A DNA stretch of 64,000 nucleotides. Origin: Paracentrotus lividus. Taxonomy: Eukaryota > Echinodermata > Echinoidea > Camarodonta > Echinidae. The first letter of the stretch is position 1, and each line of letters begins with the position of its first letter. A model generated the notes under the pieces. The model did not search any database. It saw only the letters and a program-made list of their open reading frames with translations, and was not told the origin of the DNA. Of this stretch, positions 10,999-21,528 are shown piece by piece. Location of the stretch: contig CALNVZ010003426.1 of assembly GCA_940671915.1 (NCBI GenBank), forward strand, positions 36,193,024 to 36,257,023, read 5' to 3'. Made by a program: the position numbers and the translations under genes.

Positions 10999-11504
10999 CA
11001 GAATGCCTGAAAGACCTAATTCCCCCAATTTTACAGGTTTAAGATTACAAATTGATTAAAATACATTTATTTTGCCAACCCTGGTTGTCCCATGGTCCAA
11101 CAGTCGCACTCCCCCCCCCCCAAAAAAAAACCTTTACATCAATATTGTATAACCTACTTTTTACTATAAAAGAAAGAATAATAATTGTAAATCAATAAAT
11201 TTAGGTTTGTCACAACATATGATACAAGTAATATAAAAATTGTGAAACAAAAAACATGCATTTAAATGATAGTAATTTGAAAAGTTGCTCTCATTCATTG
11301 TTATGTAACAAAATGTGTCGTGAGAGAATTCCTGAAAATGTTCCTCGATCTGCTTTGTCTATTATTATTATTTTTTTTTTTGGGGGGGGGGGGGTGCGAC
11401 TGTTGGACCATGGGACAACCAGGGGTGGCAAAATAAATATATTTTAATCAATTTGTAATCTTAAACCTGTAAAATTGGGGGAATTAGGTCTTTCAGGCAT
11501 TCTG
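10999..11504. mobile_element. Foldback element with 115-bp inverted arms
   Basis: The left arm begins CAGAATGCCTGAAAGACC and continues through ccctggttgtcccatggtcc into a C run. The right arm (11385-11504) is its inverse, ending ggtctttcaggcattctg. The centre (about 11130-11367) is a copy of the LINE 3' segment at 12025-12260, so the foldback carries or captured retrotransposon sequence. Confidence 0.65.
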
Positions 11505-11884
11505 TGTTACTTATATGATTGATTAAAAAATGAACTCACCAAGGCTCTTGGGATCAGGCTCATTTGGATACGCCACTCCGTGTCAAATACATTTATTATG
11601 TGGGCCTTGACAGAGCCCCCGCCCATTCATTATTCCCATAACCTACCAAAATTTTGTCAATGTCCGTGTTTATACAGAGTTGTGATAATTATACGTGATA
11701 CATGTATAAGGGAGTGCCAGTCTCCATATTTCATATAAAAAGGGTCCAGGGGCGAAGTTATGGTGGTCTACCCTATGGATACTATAAAATGATAAATGAA
11801 AAAATAATAATAATAATATAACTTACTTAAAGTGGTCAATGAAAAGCATGAATTCCCCCAAGCCTGCCTAAAAAGCATCAAGTG

Positions 11885-12378
11885 GTTATCTAAATTTATT
11901 TATTTTTATTTTATTTATTTATTTACCAACAACATCAAAAACAGTACTGTACATTTCATAGAGCAATAATAACATTGACTGGTAAAAGGAGTCAGATATA
12001 AGCACAAGTGCTAGTCGAGCCGGACCCCTTACATCAATATTGTATAACCTACGTTTTACTATAAAAGAAAGAATAATAATAGTAAATCAATAAATTTAGG
12101 TTTGTCACAACATATGATACAAGTAATATAAAAATTGTGAAACAAAAAACATGCATTTGAATGATAGTAATTTGAAAAGTTGCTACCATTCATTGATATG
12201 TAACAAAATGTGTCGTGAGAGAATTCCTGAAAATGTTCCTCGATCTGCTTTGTCTAATATTGATGGGTAACCTATTCCAAAATTCACTACCCACAAACGA
12301 GAGTGAAAATTGACCTTGCGTAGTAATATGTATAGTAATGAAATAAAGCGTGTTTCTTTTTACATAAATCGTCGCCCC
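11885..12378 (-). mobile_element. Non-LTR retrotransposon 3' end (C-terminus, UTR and TAAA tail)
   Basis: On the minus strand, codons from 12378 to 12190 read a typical LINE ORF2 C-terminus: ...GSEFWNRLPINIRQSR, then RNIFRNSLTTHFVTYQ and a stop. This is the pattern x-W-N-x-L-P-x-x-(I/V)-R-x-(S)-x-F-x-x-x-L-x-x-(H)-(L/F) found in CR1/L2/RTE-like elements. The 3' UTR follows and ends in a (TAAA)n tail at 11885-11935. It is 5'-truncated, as usual for target-primed insertions. Clade is not resolved. Confidence 0.7.
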
Positions 12379-12462
12379 TGCTCTCTCTTTCTCTCTACCC
12401 CTACCCCCTCTCTCATTCGATATAACCATGCTGAAGCCATGTAAGATGTTACCCCTTACCCG

Positions 12463-12884
12463 CCCCCCCCCCCTCAGGAGGTCAACCATACAAGTATGCT
12501 TGTTCCCAATTTCTCGGGAAAGGGGTATATTTTGGGGGCTGAGGGGGTTAAAAAATCCCCGAGATATCATTAAAATAGGGGGCTTTTAGCTTCTTTTTCC
12601 CGTGACCTATTTTTAATTGGGGATACTTTTCAATTCTTTGAGGAAAAATCCTGAAATATGGGCCTGAATATGGTCCAAGCACCTATGAAAAGGAAATAAT
12701 TTTCCTTGCCCCCTCCAAAAGCCTGTAATATAGGGGGGGGGGTAATTTTGATGCAGCTTCCCCTCAAAAAGCCTCTAATAGGGGGTAATTTTGACACAGT
12801 TTCCCCGAATGATAGGGGTATCTCTAAAAATCTGGAACGGACATACGAGTATGGTTGACCTCCTGAGTGCGGGGGGGGGGGGCG
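12463..12884. mobile_element. Short foldback element with poly-C/poly-G ends
   Basis: cccccctcaggaggtcaacc at about 12470 is the inverse of ggttgacctcctgagtgcggg at about 12852. It lies immediately upstream of the LINE coding end. Inner repeats of aaaaagcctctaatagggg are seen. Edges are approximate. Confidence 0.5.
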
Positions 12885-13511
12885 GGGCTGCCCCTTCTTG
12901 CTTGAAGTGAATGCCTTTTAATGATAGGCGTCAGTTAAATTTTGAGTTCATGCTTTTGCCTGTCGTCATTTTACAAATAGCAGTCTTTATCATCTAAGAA
13001 CGTTAAGTATGCACACCCTCATTTTTAAGGCTACGCCGGCTAGAATTTCTGTCAGATTTGTGGAAGGGGCATGGGGGATAGCATAAAATAAAATCGTCGG
13101 CCTTCCAATATTTGTCATCATTATTCAAATAAGAGTATTTTAATTTACTCTTTATGCAATGAATAGCATTGTTTATACTACAGTGCAATTACTTGCTTTT
13201 AACCGTATAGACAGGGGCCCTTGAAGAGTGGGCCATCTTGTAAAAAGAAGATATGAATTAATAAATTAATTAATTAAAAAGAAAAAAGAGCCATGGGGGA
13301 TAACCCAGTTCACTTTGGTCGGATATCCACATACATTTTCTTTCCCTTTTTTCCCCCGAGGTGGGGGTTAAGCACTAAATTCCCAATTTTAGGGATTTCC
13401 CCTGAATTTTTTGGTTGGGGCGGACCTATGAGCCCCCCCCAGGTTCCTTGTTGATAATTGACCCCATTTCATTATTTTTGTGCCGTGACTCTGATTGTCT
13501 TTGTACGGGTT

Positions 13512-13885
13512 CTAGGACATCTCCCCCGGAGGACAACTCCCCCGGGGACAACTCCCGGAGGACAGCTCCCCCGGAGGACAACTCCCCCGGAGGACAGCTC
13601 CCCCGGAGGACAGGTCCCCCACAGGACATCTCCCCCGGAGGACAGGTCCCCAAGGACGAGTCCCCGGAGGACAGCTTCCCCCAGGGACAACTCCCACGGA
13701 GGACAACTTCCCCTGGACAACTCCCCTGGAGGACAACTCCCCCGGAGGACAACACCCCCTGAGGACAGCTCCCCGAGGACAACTCCCCCGCAGGACAACT
13801 CCCCTGGAGGACAACTCACCCGGAGGACATCTCCCCCGGAGGATAGGTCCCCCAAGGACAACTCCGCGGATGACATCTCCCCTCA
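13512..13885. repeat. GGAGGACAACTCCCCC minisatellite, orientation 1
   Basis: About 22 copies of a 13-16-bp unit (consensus GGAGGACAACTCCCCC, with GGACATCTCCCCC and GGACAGGTCCCC variants). The unit is itself a near palindrome (GGAG...CTCC). All frames are open because the unit has no stop codons, so the PEDNSPGGQ-like peptides are not evidence of a gene. Confidence 0.9.
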
Positions 13886-13899
13886 CTTTAAATGCTTTA

Positions 13900-15215
13900 T
13901 AACTATTGATTTTATGCAACCCCTTGGTTTTTCTTTCTGTTACAATTATTACATTACTTTTCGCATGGAGTAACCCTTCTGTAATGACAAGCGAGGATAG
14001 GAATGGTTGTTTAATTGCTAACATCCATTGGAACCACCCTTCCAATCTATGAATGGCTACTCCTTCCCTCAAAAGGTTGTTAGGTTTGGCAGATTCAGAG
14101 GTACCCCAACGAAATGTGACCTCAGAAAAGGAAAATTAATGAAAATGCAAGAAATACAAGAAATGGAGTAGTTTTCCTACATATCTCTAGTCGTCTTCAG
14201 CAAAGGGGGGGGGTGGTGAGCCACGATATACAGCTTTAATTAATAATTAATCACACCCTAAACAAATTAGAATGGGCGCAAAAGTTTAAACGAGAACACA
14301 ATTTTATTTATCAAAAAAGAAATTCAACAAACTCAATTCCAACATCATCACTTGTTTTGTCATTTAGGATAGACATATCATTGTCATTGGGTTTAAGATT
14401 TTACAGACAATTGTTATATCTGAATGGTGTGTGTTCATAAGTATGCACTTGCAAGCGTTGATATGTGATCGTCTATCATTAGAGGGTGTTATATTGCAAC
14501 TAGTTGGTATGAAGATATCTCCAGAATGTAGATGAAAATAAAACATCTTGGTATATCAACAATTTTTCAGTATTTCTGTCAACATATCTTGATGAAAACA
14601 TTTATAATTCTAAAACATTTGCTGAAACAAGTCAAAACAAAACCCTTGTATCAAATAATGTCATGTTATTTGTATAATTGAAGAGGTATGATATAAAATT
14701 TTCCACTTGACATTATTCAATTTTTTTGGTTTTTTCTTTTTTGTCTTTTCTTTAACAAAAATAGAACATAATAAAAAATATACTGCTTCGGGTCATTTTT
14801 AGTAAAAAATATTTGCGCTCGTCTAGAATCATCCTCAAAAGGTTCATTTTTTTCAGATTTCGAACCCCCGCAAAAATCCTAGTTACGGGCTGACCATTGA
14901 CCTAACATACCTAAAATCTAATCAGATCATTCCTATGGTGATTTAAGAATTGAATGATAATCTTCCGTCATCCTCTTTTGAACGGAAAATTCGATTCCAA
15001 TAGCAGTACGCCTCTACAGCTGGCAAACTTTAACACCCTTCGCCGGAAAAAACAAAAATTGCCAAAGATTTTGTATTTGTTTTCATTTAAGGCCAAATTA
15101 ATTAATTCCTGATTGAAAACGCGCTATTCACATATAAAGAGATGTAATTGTTGTTCCCCCTTTCTTAAGCCCCCCCCCTTCCCTCCCCCTCCCTTCCCCC
15201 TGGTACCACCCGTAT
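13900..15215. other. Spacer between the two minisatellite arrays
   Basis: AT-rich sequence with no recognisable gene, RNA or repeat family apart from a G run at about 14204 and C runs at about 15170. Nothing supported beyond that. Confidence 0.4.
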
Positions 15216-15466
15216 CTGTAGTTTATTTAAGTTTGTATTTTGTATGAACATGTATTTGTTTGTATATTTTTTGTTATGTATGGGGGGAAGTCCATGACAA
15301 GTCACTTGTCACTTTTGATTTCCCCCTCCACATATGCAATTATTGTTATTTTATTAATTATCGATACCTGTAATTTCATTACTTTGTGTCTGATGAATGT
15401 TTTCTTAAATGTATTCATTTTGCATTTGTGGAATAAAATTTGAATTGAATTGAATTGAATTGAATA
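15216..15466 (+). mobile_element. LINE/SINE 3' end with (TTGAA)n tail
   Basis: An AT-rich 3' UTR-like stretch ends in gtggaataaaatttgaa followed by tandem TTGAA to 15466, the typical tail of target-primed non-LTR elements. Upstream coding sequence is absent. Confidence 0.55.
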
Positions 15467-15494
15467 TTTCCATGAATGGCTATTTCGGTTGGAG

Positions 15495-15536
<42 letters not shown>
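15495..15536. repeat. Poly-A tract, 42 bp
   Basis: A near-pure A run just after the TTGAA tail. It could be a second retrotransposon tail. Confidence 0.9.
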
Positions 15537-15538
<2 letters not shown>

Positions 15539-15580
15539 GCAAATGGAGCAAAAATTAACGAGTGCATGTGGATCTGTTCT

Positions 15581-15852
15581 CCGGAGTGGTTGTGTTGTCC
15601 TCCGGGGGACTTGTCCTGCGGGGTAGTTGTGTTGCGGGGTAGTTGTGTTGCGGGGGAAGTTGTCCTCCGGGGGAATTGTCCTCCGGGGGAGTTGTCCTCT
15701 GGGGGAGTTGTCCTCCGGGGGAGTTGTCCTCCGGGGGAGTTGTCCTCCGGGGGAGATGTCCTGCGGGGGAGTTGTCCTCCGGGGGAGTTGTCCTCCGGGG
15801 GAGCTGTCCTCCGGGAGTTGTCCCCGGGGGAGTTGTCCTCCGGGGGAGATGC
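15581..15852. repeat. GGGGGAGTTGTCCTCC minisatellite, orientation 2
   Basis: The reverse complement of the array at 13512-13885, about 16 units, more homogeneous than its partner. It is placed symmetrically with it inside the 10.1-16.7 kb inverted structure. Confidence 0.9.
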
Positions 15853-17662
15853 ATTTTACAGGTATGCGTGCACAAGGTCAAACTGTATTACCAATGTATT
15901 CTTTATGAAAAAATAAAACTTGCCGCCCCCACACATGGGCTCCATTTCTAAATACAAAACATCAGATGTTGTCGGGTTTATTAAATCTCTTTAGAAACTT
16001 TTATTATGCTCCCAAAAGTTCATTAAATCTGTAAAAGAATTGTAAGATTAGCCACGGTCAGTCACAATGTTTCATACACATACATGTATATGTTTTGTAC
16101 TGTATAACACGTATATATGCGGGTTTTCAACATAAATAGACGAAATTTTGAATTGTTTGTATATTACATTCATATATTTAGCGTATTATAACTTTTTATA
16201 GAAATAAGGTTTTGCTCGAACTTTTTTTTACAGATGATAGGACATACCAATGGGTAATTTTTCAGAAAGTAACAACTTTCAGCTCTCATTAGAAATTTTA
16301 ATACATTAGATTAAAAAATATGTAAAAACTTAATTTTTGGAAAAAAATGCAAAAATGATGTTTTTAAGTACAAAACTGAATTTATTTAATTTCAAATTTC
16401 ATTGAAATTAAAATTGTCATAAAGGAAATTTAATACTCTTTCATATGAGATCCAACTCATTGAGTTTCGAGAATTATTTCTAGTCCTTTTCTTTAAATTA
16501 TTATTTTTTGTAAAAAGGGGGGCTATTTCGGGCGCCCCCGCTTGTAGAGACCCTCGTGTCACTTTACCGCCGGGTAGTCCACCCTAGCGATGTTGCTATG
16601 GGTAAATGGAACAATATTAGATAGGACTACTTTTTAGATCTCGCCAAGTCGGGTCCACACCTCTTGCCCCCTGGGTAGTACCTAAAATTTCAGAGGCTCT
16701 GTAAATACGGTAATTGAACCTCAGTGTGTAGAGCGCCAGCTCAGGTGACCTCAACTGAAGCAGAAGAACAAAAACACAACCTAAAGATTTTCTTTTTGTT
16801 TTTTTTTTCTTGTTGTAATTGGTAGTGAGAGAGATCTGGTGCTTGATCATGCTGATTATAAAGTCTGAAAAATGAAATAAAAAGGAACTATTGAGGGATT
16901 GGAACCGGCATCATGGTTTGTCTAAATAGGTATGTATAAAATTATGAACCATTCCTTAGCCCGATTGAGTATTTTGCTTTAAAGTATTATATATATATAT
17001 GATTGTAATTTTTTAATTAATCTTGAATAAAAATTGAAACTAAATTTAAATAGAGAAACTCACAAGGTAATTCAAGTAAATTTAAATGTCTAATAAAGTA
17101 TTCACTACCATTTTTTTTTCATGCGGCACACATTGGGGCTTAAAAATTGACAATCCTAACCCTATCCCCAATCTTAACTTTTTCTTTCTTTTTCTCTCCA
17201 ATAGGCTCAAAACACTAAAATCCCAAGTCTGTGCCGCAGGAAAAAAAAACACTATTGCCTTTAGTGTGAAAACAGCCGTTTGCCCATGTTTGCACGATCC
17301 GCACTCTGAAAAAAATGGATAAAACGACTGTTACTCGCTGTACGCGGGTCCCGTAGTGATATGTGAACCAGGCTTAAACAGTTTCTCACAATTATGGCAC
17401 ATAATTCAGTCGATTATCAGCCGCTCTATATTAACAATATAAAGTATATGTGCAAAACTACGCAATTGACAAATCGAGTTTTAACCCTATTCTGACTGGG
17501 GGGGGGGGGTCAATTTGACCCCCCCACACTCTAAAAACTGAAGTGCTAATTTATGGGTGCTCCTATAGTGACTGCACTTGAAGTGCTAAATCAGCACCTG
17601 AAGTGCTGTTTCAGCACTAACCCAAGTGTTAATTTATCCACACACAAAAAATGTTCAATGTC

Positions 17663-17739
17663 GGTATGGGATTCGAACCTGGTTCACCTAGATATGGAAG
17701 AGTACCGCTGACGTTACCAATAGACAAACGGAGATCTCC
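17663..17739 (-). other. tRNA-like sequence (B-box type), unit 1
   Basis: The minus strand carries an exact RNA polymerase III B-box-like GGTTCGAATCCC (+ strand 17668-17679). An A-box-like stretch (tgtctattggtaacg) lies upstream at suitable spacing. Stems are mostly unpaired, so this is tRNA-derived and not a working tRNA gene. The second unit has the same feature near 18234-18290, cut by the LINE insertion. Confidence 0.4.
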
Positions 17740-17828
17740 CTAACTTGTTTGAATTATGAAAGCATAGTAGATAATTATGGCAACTTTGAAGAAAGTTCAT
17801 CGTGAAACAATATGATCTGCTAGCAATC

Positions 17829-17906
17829 GTGAGATGTGGATTGGTCTAACATGCTCGTAAGCGCTTCTCGACCAGGGGACCCATGTTCGCATCCCAACGA
17901 AGTCAC
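17829..17906 (+). other. tRNA-like sequence on opposite strand, unit 1
   Basis: An A-box-like tggtctaacatg and a B-box-like tgttcgcatccc occur about 35 bp apart. In the second unit (near 18597-18674) the B-box is the canonical gttcgaatccc. Acceptor-like ends GTGAGAT and AAGTCAC pair only partly. It faces away from the tRNA-like sequence at 17663-17739. Confidence 0.4.
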
Positions 17907-18070
17907 GCCATTTTTGCCCATTTTTGCTGAAATTCAGCTAACGTGAACGTGCTAAAACAGCACTTTCGGTGCACTTAAACAGCACTTTGAGTGCAGTCAC
18001 TATACTAGTTCTTAAAAAGTGCTGATTTCAGCCTATTCTGACTGGGGGGGGGGGTCAGTTTGACCCCCCA

Positions 18071-18839
18071 CACTCTAAAAAGTGAAGTGCTAATTTATGG
18101 GTGCTCCTATAGTGACTACACTTTAAGTGCTAAATCAGCACCTTAAGTGCTGTTTCAGCACTTACCCTAAGATGCTGATTTAGCACTTACCCAAGTGTTA
18201 ATTTATCAACAACAAAAAATGTTCAATGTCGGTATGAGATTCGAACCGGGTTCTCCTAGATATGGAAGAGTACCGCTGACGTTACCAATTAATACTACTA
18301 ATAATAATGATAATAATAACAATAATAATAATAATGATAATAATGATGATAATAATTTTATTTGTATGTTTATTGTTATGTATATGCTTATTTTCATTTG
18401 TATATATATTTTAAATTGTAAATATTTTCGCAATTCGGCGATTCGCCGCGAGGAAGCTGTAATAAAACCTTGAATCTGAATCTGAATCTAGACCAACGGA
18501 GATCTCCCTGACTTGTTTGAATTATGAAAGCATAGTAGATAATTATGGCAACTTTGAAGAAAGTTCATCGTGAAACAATATGATCTGCTAGCAATCGTGA
18601 GATGTGAATTGGTCTAATATGCTCGTAAGCGCTTCTCATCCACGGGACCCATGTTCGAATCCCAACGAAGTCACGCCATTTTTACCCATTTTTGCTGAAA
18701 TTCAGCTAACGTGAACGTGCTAAAACAGCACTTTCGGTGCACTTAAACAGCACTTTGAGTGCAGTCACTATACAAGCTCTTAAAAGGGCTGATTTCAGCC
18801 TCTGAAGTGATAAAAAGAGCACTTTCAGTTTTTAGAGTG
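18071..18839. mobile_element. CACTCTAAAAA-end foldback element, full copy (5' copy at 17527)
   Basis: The ends CACTCTAAAAAGTGAAGTGC and GCACTTTCAGTTTTTAGAGTG are inverted repeats. Subterminal AAGTGCTaaatcAGCACcT words are iterated in both halves. A related copy with a truncated right end occupies 17527-18028. Comparing the two copies shows a 200-bp LINE 3' end inserted at 18289-18488. Confidence 0.65.
18289..18488 (+). mobile_element. LINE 3' end with (TGAATC)n tail, insertion mapped by sister copy
   Basis: The sister unit at 17720 reads straight through (gttaccaatagacaaacgg). This copy is interrupted after gttaccaat by AAT-rich sequence and a 3' UTR ending taataaaaccttgaatctgaatct, then resumes agaccaacgg. 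The hexamer tail and lack of coding sequence fit a strongly 5'-truncated non-LTR retrotransposon. Confidence 0.7.
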
Positions 18840-19809
18840 CACCTGTACGAAATTGGCGACTGCCGCGCAACCGCTGCAAATCGCGATTTATTTCTATCAA
18901 GTGTCCCGCAACTTATGACAGAGCCTTTTGATTGATTAAATTTGTCTTTATATTGATCAAGAAACATTTCTGAAGCATAAAAAATTATAAAAACAAAGAA
19001 ATACATAAGAAATAAAAACAATAGAATACATAAGAAGTTAACAAAACAATAGAATACAAAAGAATGAATATGAAATTTCTAAATTTGTCATTTTAATATT
19101 GTTGATTATGCTACTCATCAACTTTTAGACAAAATTTGAGCTCCATAACTATTTTTATTAGTGAAATATTAACGATTTCAATAAAAAAAAACACAACATA
19201 TCAGCGATACCCTTTACAGATACAGCGACGTTCGTGCAAATCTCGCGGCGATCGGACCATCCGCGGCCGAGATCTCAGTGGGGGGGGGGGGGGGGGGGGG
19301 GTAAAATTGACCCCCCAGTCAAAATCTCCTCTTGAAAAGCCCAGTCCGAATAGGGTTAACACATAAAATATAATAAGCATATATTGTATTGACTATCGTT
19401 TGACATTAACTGCTTTACTGTGCATATATGGGTGCATGCGTGGGAGGATTATTATTATTTTACACCAAACCTGTAAACAGAATGACAGATTTTTTCAGTT
19501 TTGGTTCTTTGAATTAACACATCGTGATAAGTGCACTGGCCGACTTGAATGCACGCTTCTATCTCGTGCTCAAGTTATAAAAAGTTTTAGTTGCTCTGAT
19601 AATCATATCTGGCCCCATTGTTTTGGTTCTGAACTCCATGTTCACTGTTCGATAACTCCGCATGCGGAACAAATCACATAAAGTACATTAACCACTATTA
19701 CGTCCCATCAAAGAGAAGGTTTAGATGTCATAGATTTGTAGATTTGTATGATCAAGGCCAATGAGAGAAGAAGAATGACAAAGCAAGAATCAAGTTTTGT
19801 CAGGTACAT

Positions 19810-20771
19810 AGCCTGGTCAGTTAAGAGTGAGCACTGGGGTGAAAATTTCATATTAAGATTTAGAGGATGAAAGTATTTTAAGGATTTAGACTAACATCTC
19901 AAGTTGTTAAAATATGATTTTCAAAGACATGCAAAGATGAGAAGCCCTTGAAATATATTATTTTTCTACGGGGGTGCCTAAAAATAATGTCACGGACGGA
20001 CATTTTTCAGTAAAAGTAAAATAAATCTCAGTTCAATATCTACACAACTTTTAATTTTTTTTTCTTGTACACAGAGAGGTTGAAAGTATTTCTAAAAAAA
20101 AAAAAAAAAATAGAAATTATAAACTGGGGAAATAATTCTCTGCGATAAATTTAAACATTTTGACCGAAAAAATGTCCGTCCGTGACAAGAAAAATAGAAC
20201 AAAAGTATTTTTCCCCTTTGTTATTGCTTGTTTGAAATTAAAATAATGCAAAGGTATCTCCCCATTATAAGACCTTTGCTATGTATGAATTATACTTTTA
20301 TCAATTGTGATGCATTTATTTCACATGAATTTGAAATTTTGTCCGTCCGTGACATTTTTTGTCACGGACGGACAAATCAGTACTTAAATGCAATGTGCTG
20401 CACTGGTTTGGGGTGAAATGAATTGTTTTCTATTACTCCAGGTAATTATCTTGAATTAAACCCTCAATTTCATTGAAATTAGACAGCATGAGATCACAAT
20501 CATGTACATGTACATTACCCCCCCCCCCATGCACACCAAAATTCTATATAACACACAAATACATGTACATGTATGCAGGCGCAAATCCAGGATTTCCCGA
20601 TTATTTTTCAAGATTTTAGATTTTGGACACCCAAAAGTTTTGCATGATACGCCAGTCAAGCAGAAATGTACACTAAAAATATTCACATCATCATCGTCCG
20701 TCAAATGTGTCATCCTTATTTCAATAACAGCCATTGGGTAGCGGAGGTTTTTTAAAATTTCATTTCATTGT

Positions 20772-20806
<35 letters not shown>

Positions 20807-21380
20807 TGTTTGGAAAGGGGGGGGGGGGGGGTCGGGGATGGGGAAGGACCCCCCTGGCTCCGCGTTTGACTTTAAAACCTTCATTCTGATTGGTTGTTGA
20901 ATTGTATTACCGTTGAATTTTAATATTCTTTGATGGAAAAGTTGATTTCTGCAACAGTTTCGCTATGATGTCCGTCCATGACAACCAAATGTCCGTCCGT
21001 GACACTGAAAATGTCTGTCCGTGACAAAATGTTTTTAGCCGTCAATCAAAAGCTGGACCTTTTATCAATATGATTTTTACATAACAGTGAAGTAAAGTTA
21101 CTTGGTTATTGTATGATATGTTATTTGTTTAACATTGGCAATTATTTTAGATAGAAATGCCAAAAGATTCTATCGCGTCCGTCCGTGACATTGAACATTT
21201 TAAGGATTCTATTCTTAGCATGTATCCATGGCAACAAAATGTTGCCATCATTTGGCACATCCAGTGGTACCCTTCACTATAAAACACAGAAAATCTCAAT
21301 ATTTCTCATGATTAACTTTTCACAGGCTGTCAAACTTTGAACATTTGCAAAATGTCCGTCCGTGACAAACTGACCAGGCT
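19810..21380. mobile_element. CCTGGTCAGTT-end element with nine 15-bp TGTCCGTCCGTGACA motifs
   Basis: The termini AGCCTGGTCAGTT (19810) and AACTGACCAGGCT (ends 21380) are perfect inverted repeats. Inside, TGTCCGTCCGTGACA or a one-base variant occurs at 19988 (inverted), 20173, 20340, 20360 (inverted), 20969, 20990, 21012, 21176 and 21353. Its ends TGTC and GACA are themselves inverted. No transposase frame is visible. The class is unknown to me. Confidence 0.6.
20771..20806. repeat. (TTTA)n microsatellite
   Basis: Nine tandem TTTA units, followed by a long G run at about 20817-20831. Confidence 0.9.
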
Positions 21381-21528
21381 CTACACCCATGTAGGGAGTC
21401 CTAAAAAGGACGATTGGTTATTATTTCCTGACGGTTCGGTGGCTCTGAAAAGAAATGATGAATGGACCTTTTGGCAAGAATGATTGCCATCTTCAGCATG
21501 GAGACGAGTAGGAATTCATTAAACGTAA

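Larger units (their letters stand above)
10113..16680. mobile_element. Compound region bounded by inverted arms of about 230 bp
   Basis: 10113-10345 is the inverted copy of about 16458-16680. Both contain the pairs gtgacacgagggtctctaca / tgtagagaccctcgtgtcac, tagggtggactacccgg / ccgggtagtccacccta and gggggcgccc / gggcgccccc. The 6.1 kb between them contains LINE fragments, smaller inverted repeats and two inverted minisatellite arrays. It may be one composite foldback transposon or two copies of a shorter one in opposite orientation. Confidence 0.5.
17485..19355. mobile_element. TTAA-flanked piggyBac-type element with internal duplication
   Basis: The ends CCCTATTCTGACTGGGG and CCCAGTCCGAATAGGG are each preceded or followed by TTAA (17481-17484 and 19356-19359), the hallmark of piggyBac-superfamily insertions. 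No transposase is visible, so it is non-autonomous. The left end (17485-18028) is repeated at 18032 onward, and both copies carry a G run followed by an inverted C run. Confidence 0.65.

Noticed and set aside
13415-14072. Pro/Asp/Gly-rich repeat proteins on both strands (PEDNSPGGQ type)
   Set aside because: The 16-bp minisatellite has no stop codon in any frame, so open frames are expected. The inverted array at 15.6 kb behaves the same way.
17663-17906. Functional tRNA genes
   Set aside because: B-boxes are good but acceptor and T stems do not pair fully. Copies recur within transposon units, so these are tRNA-derived sequences.
19988-21367. Spaced 15-bp repeats considered as a CRISPR-like array
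   Set aside because: Copies are irregularly spaced and in both orientations, the repeats are too short, and the genome is eukaryotic.
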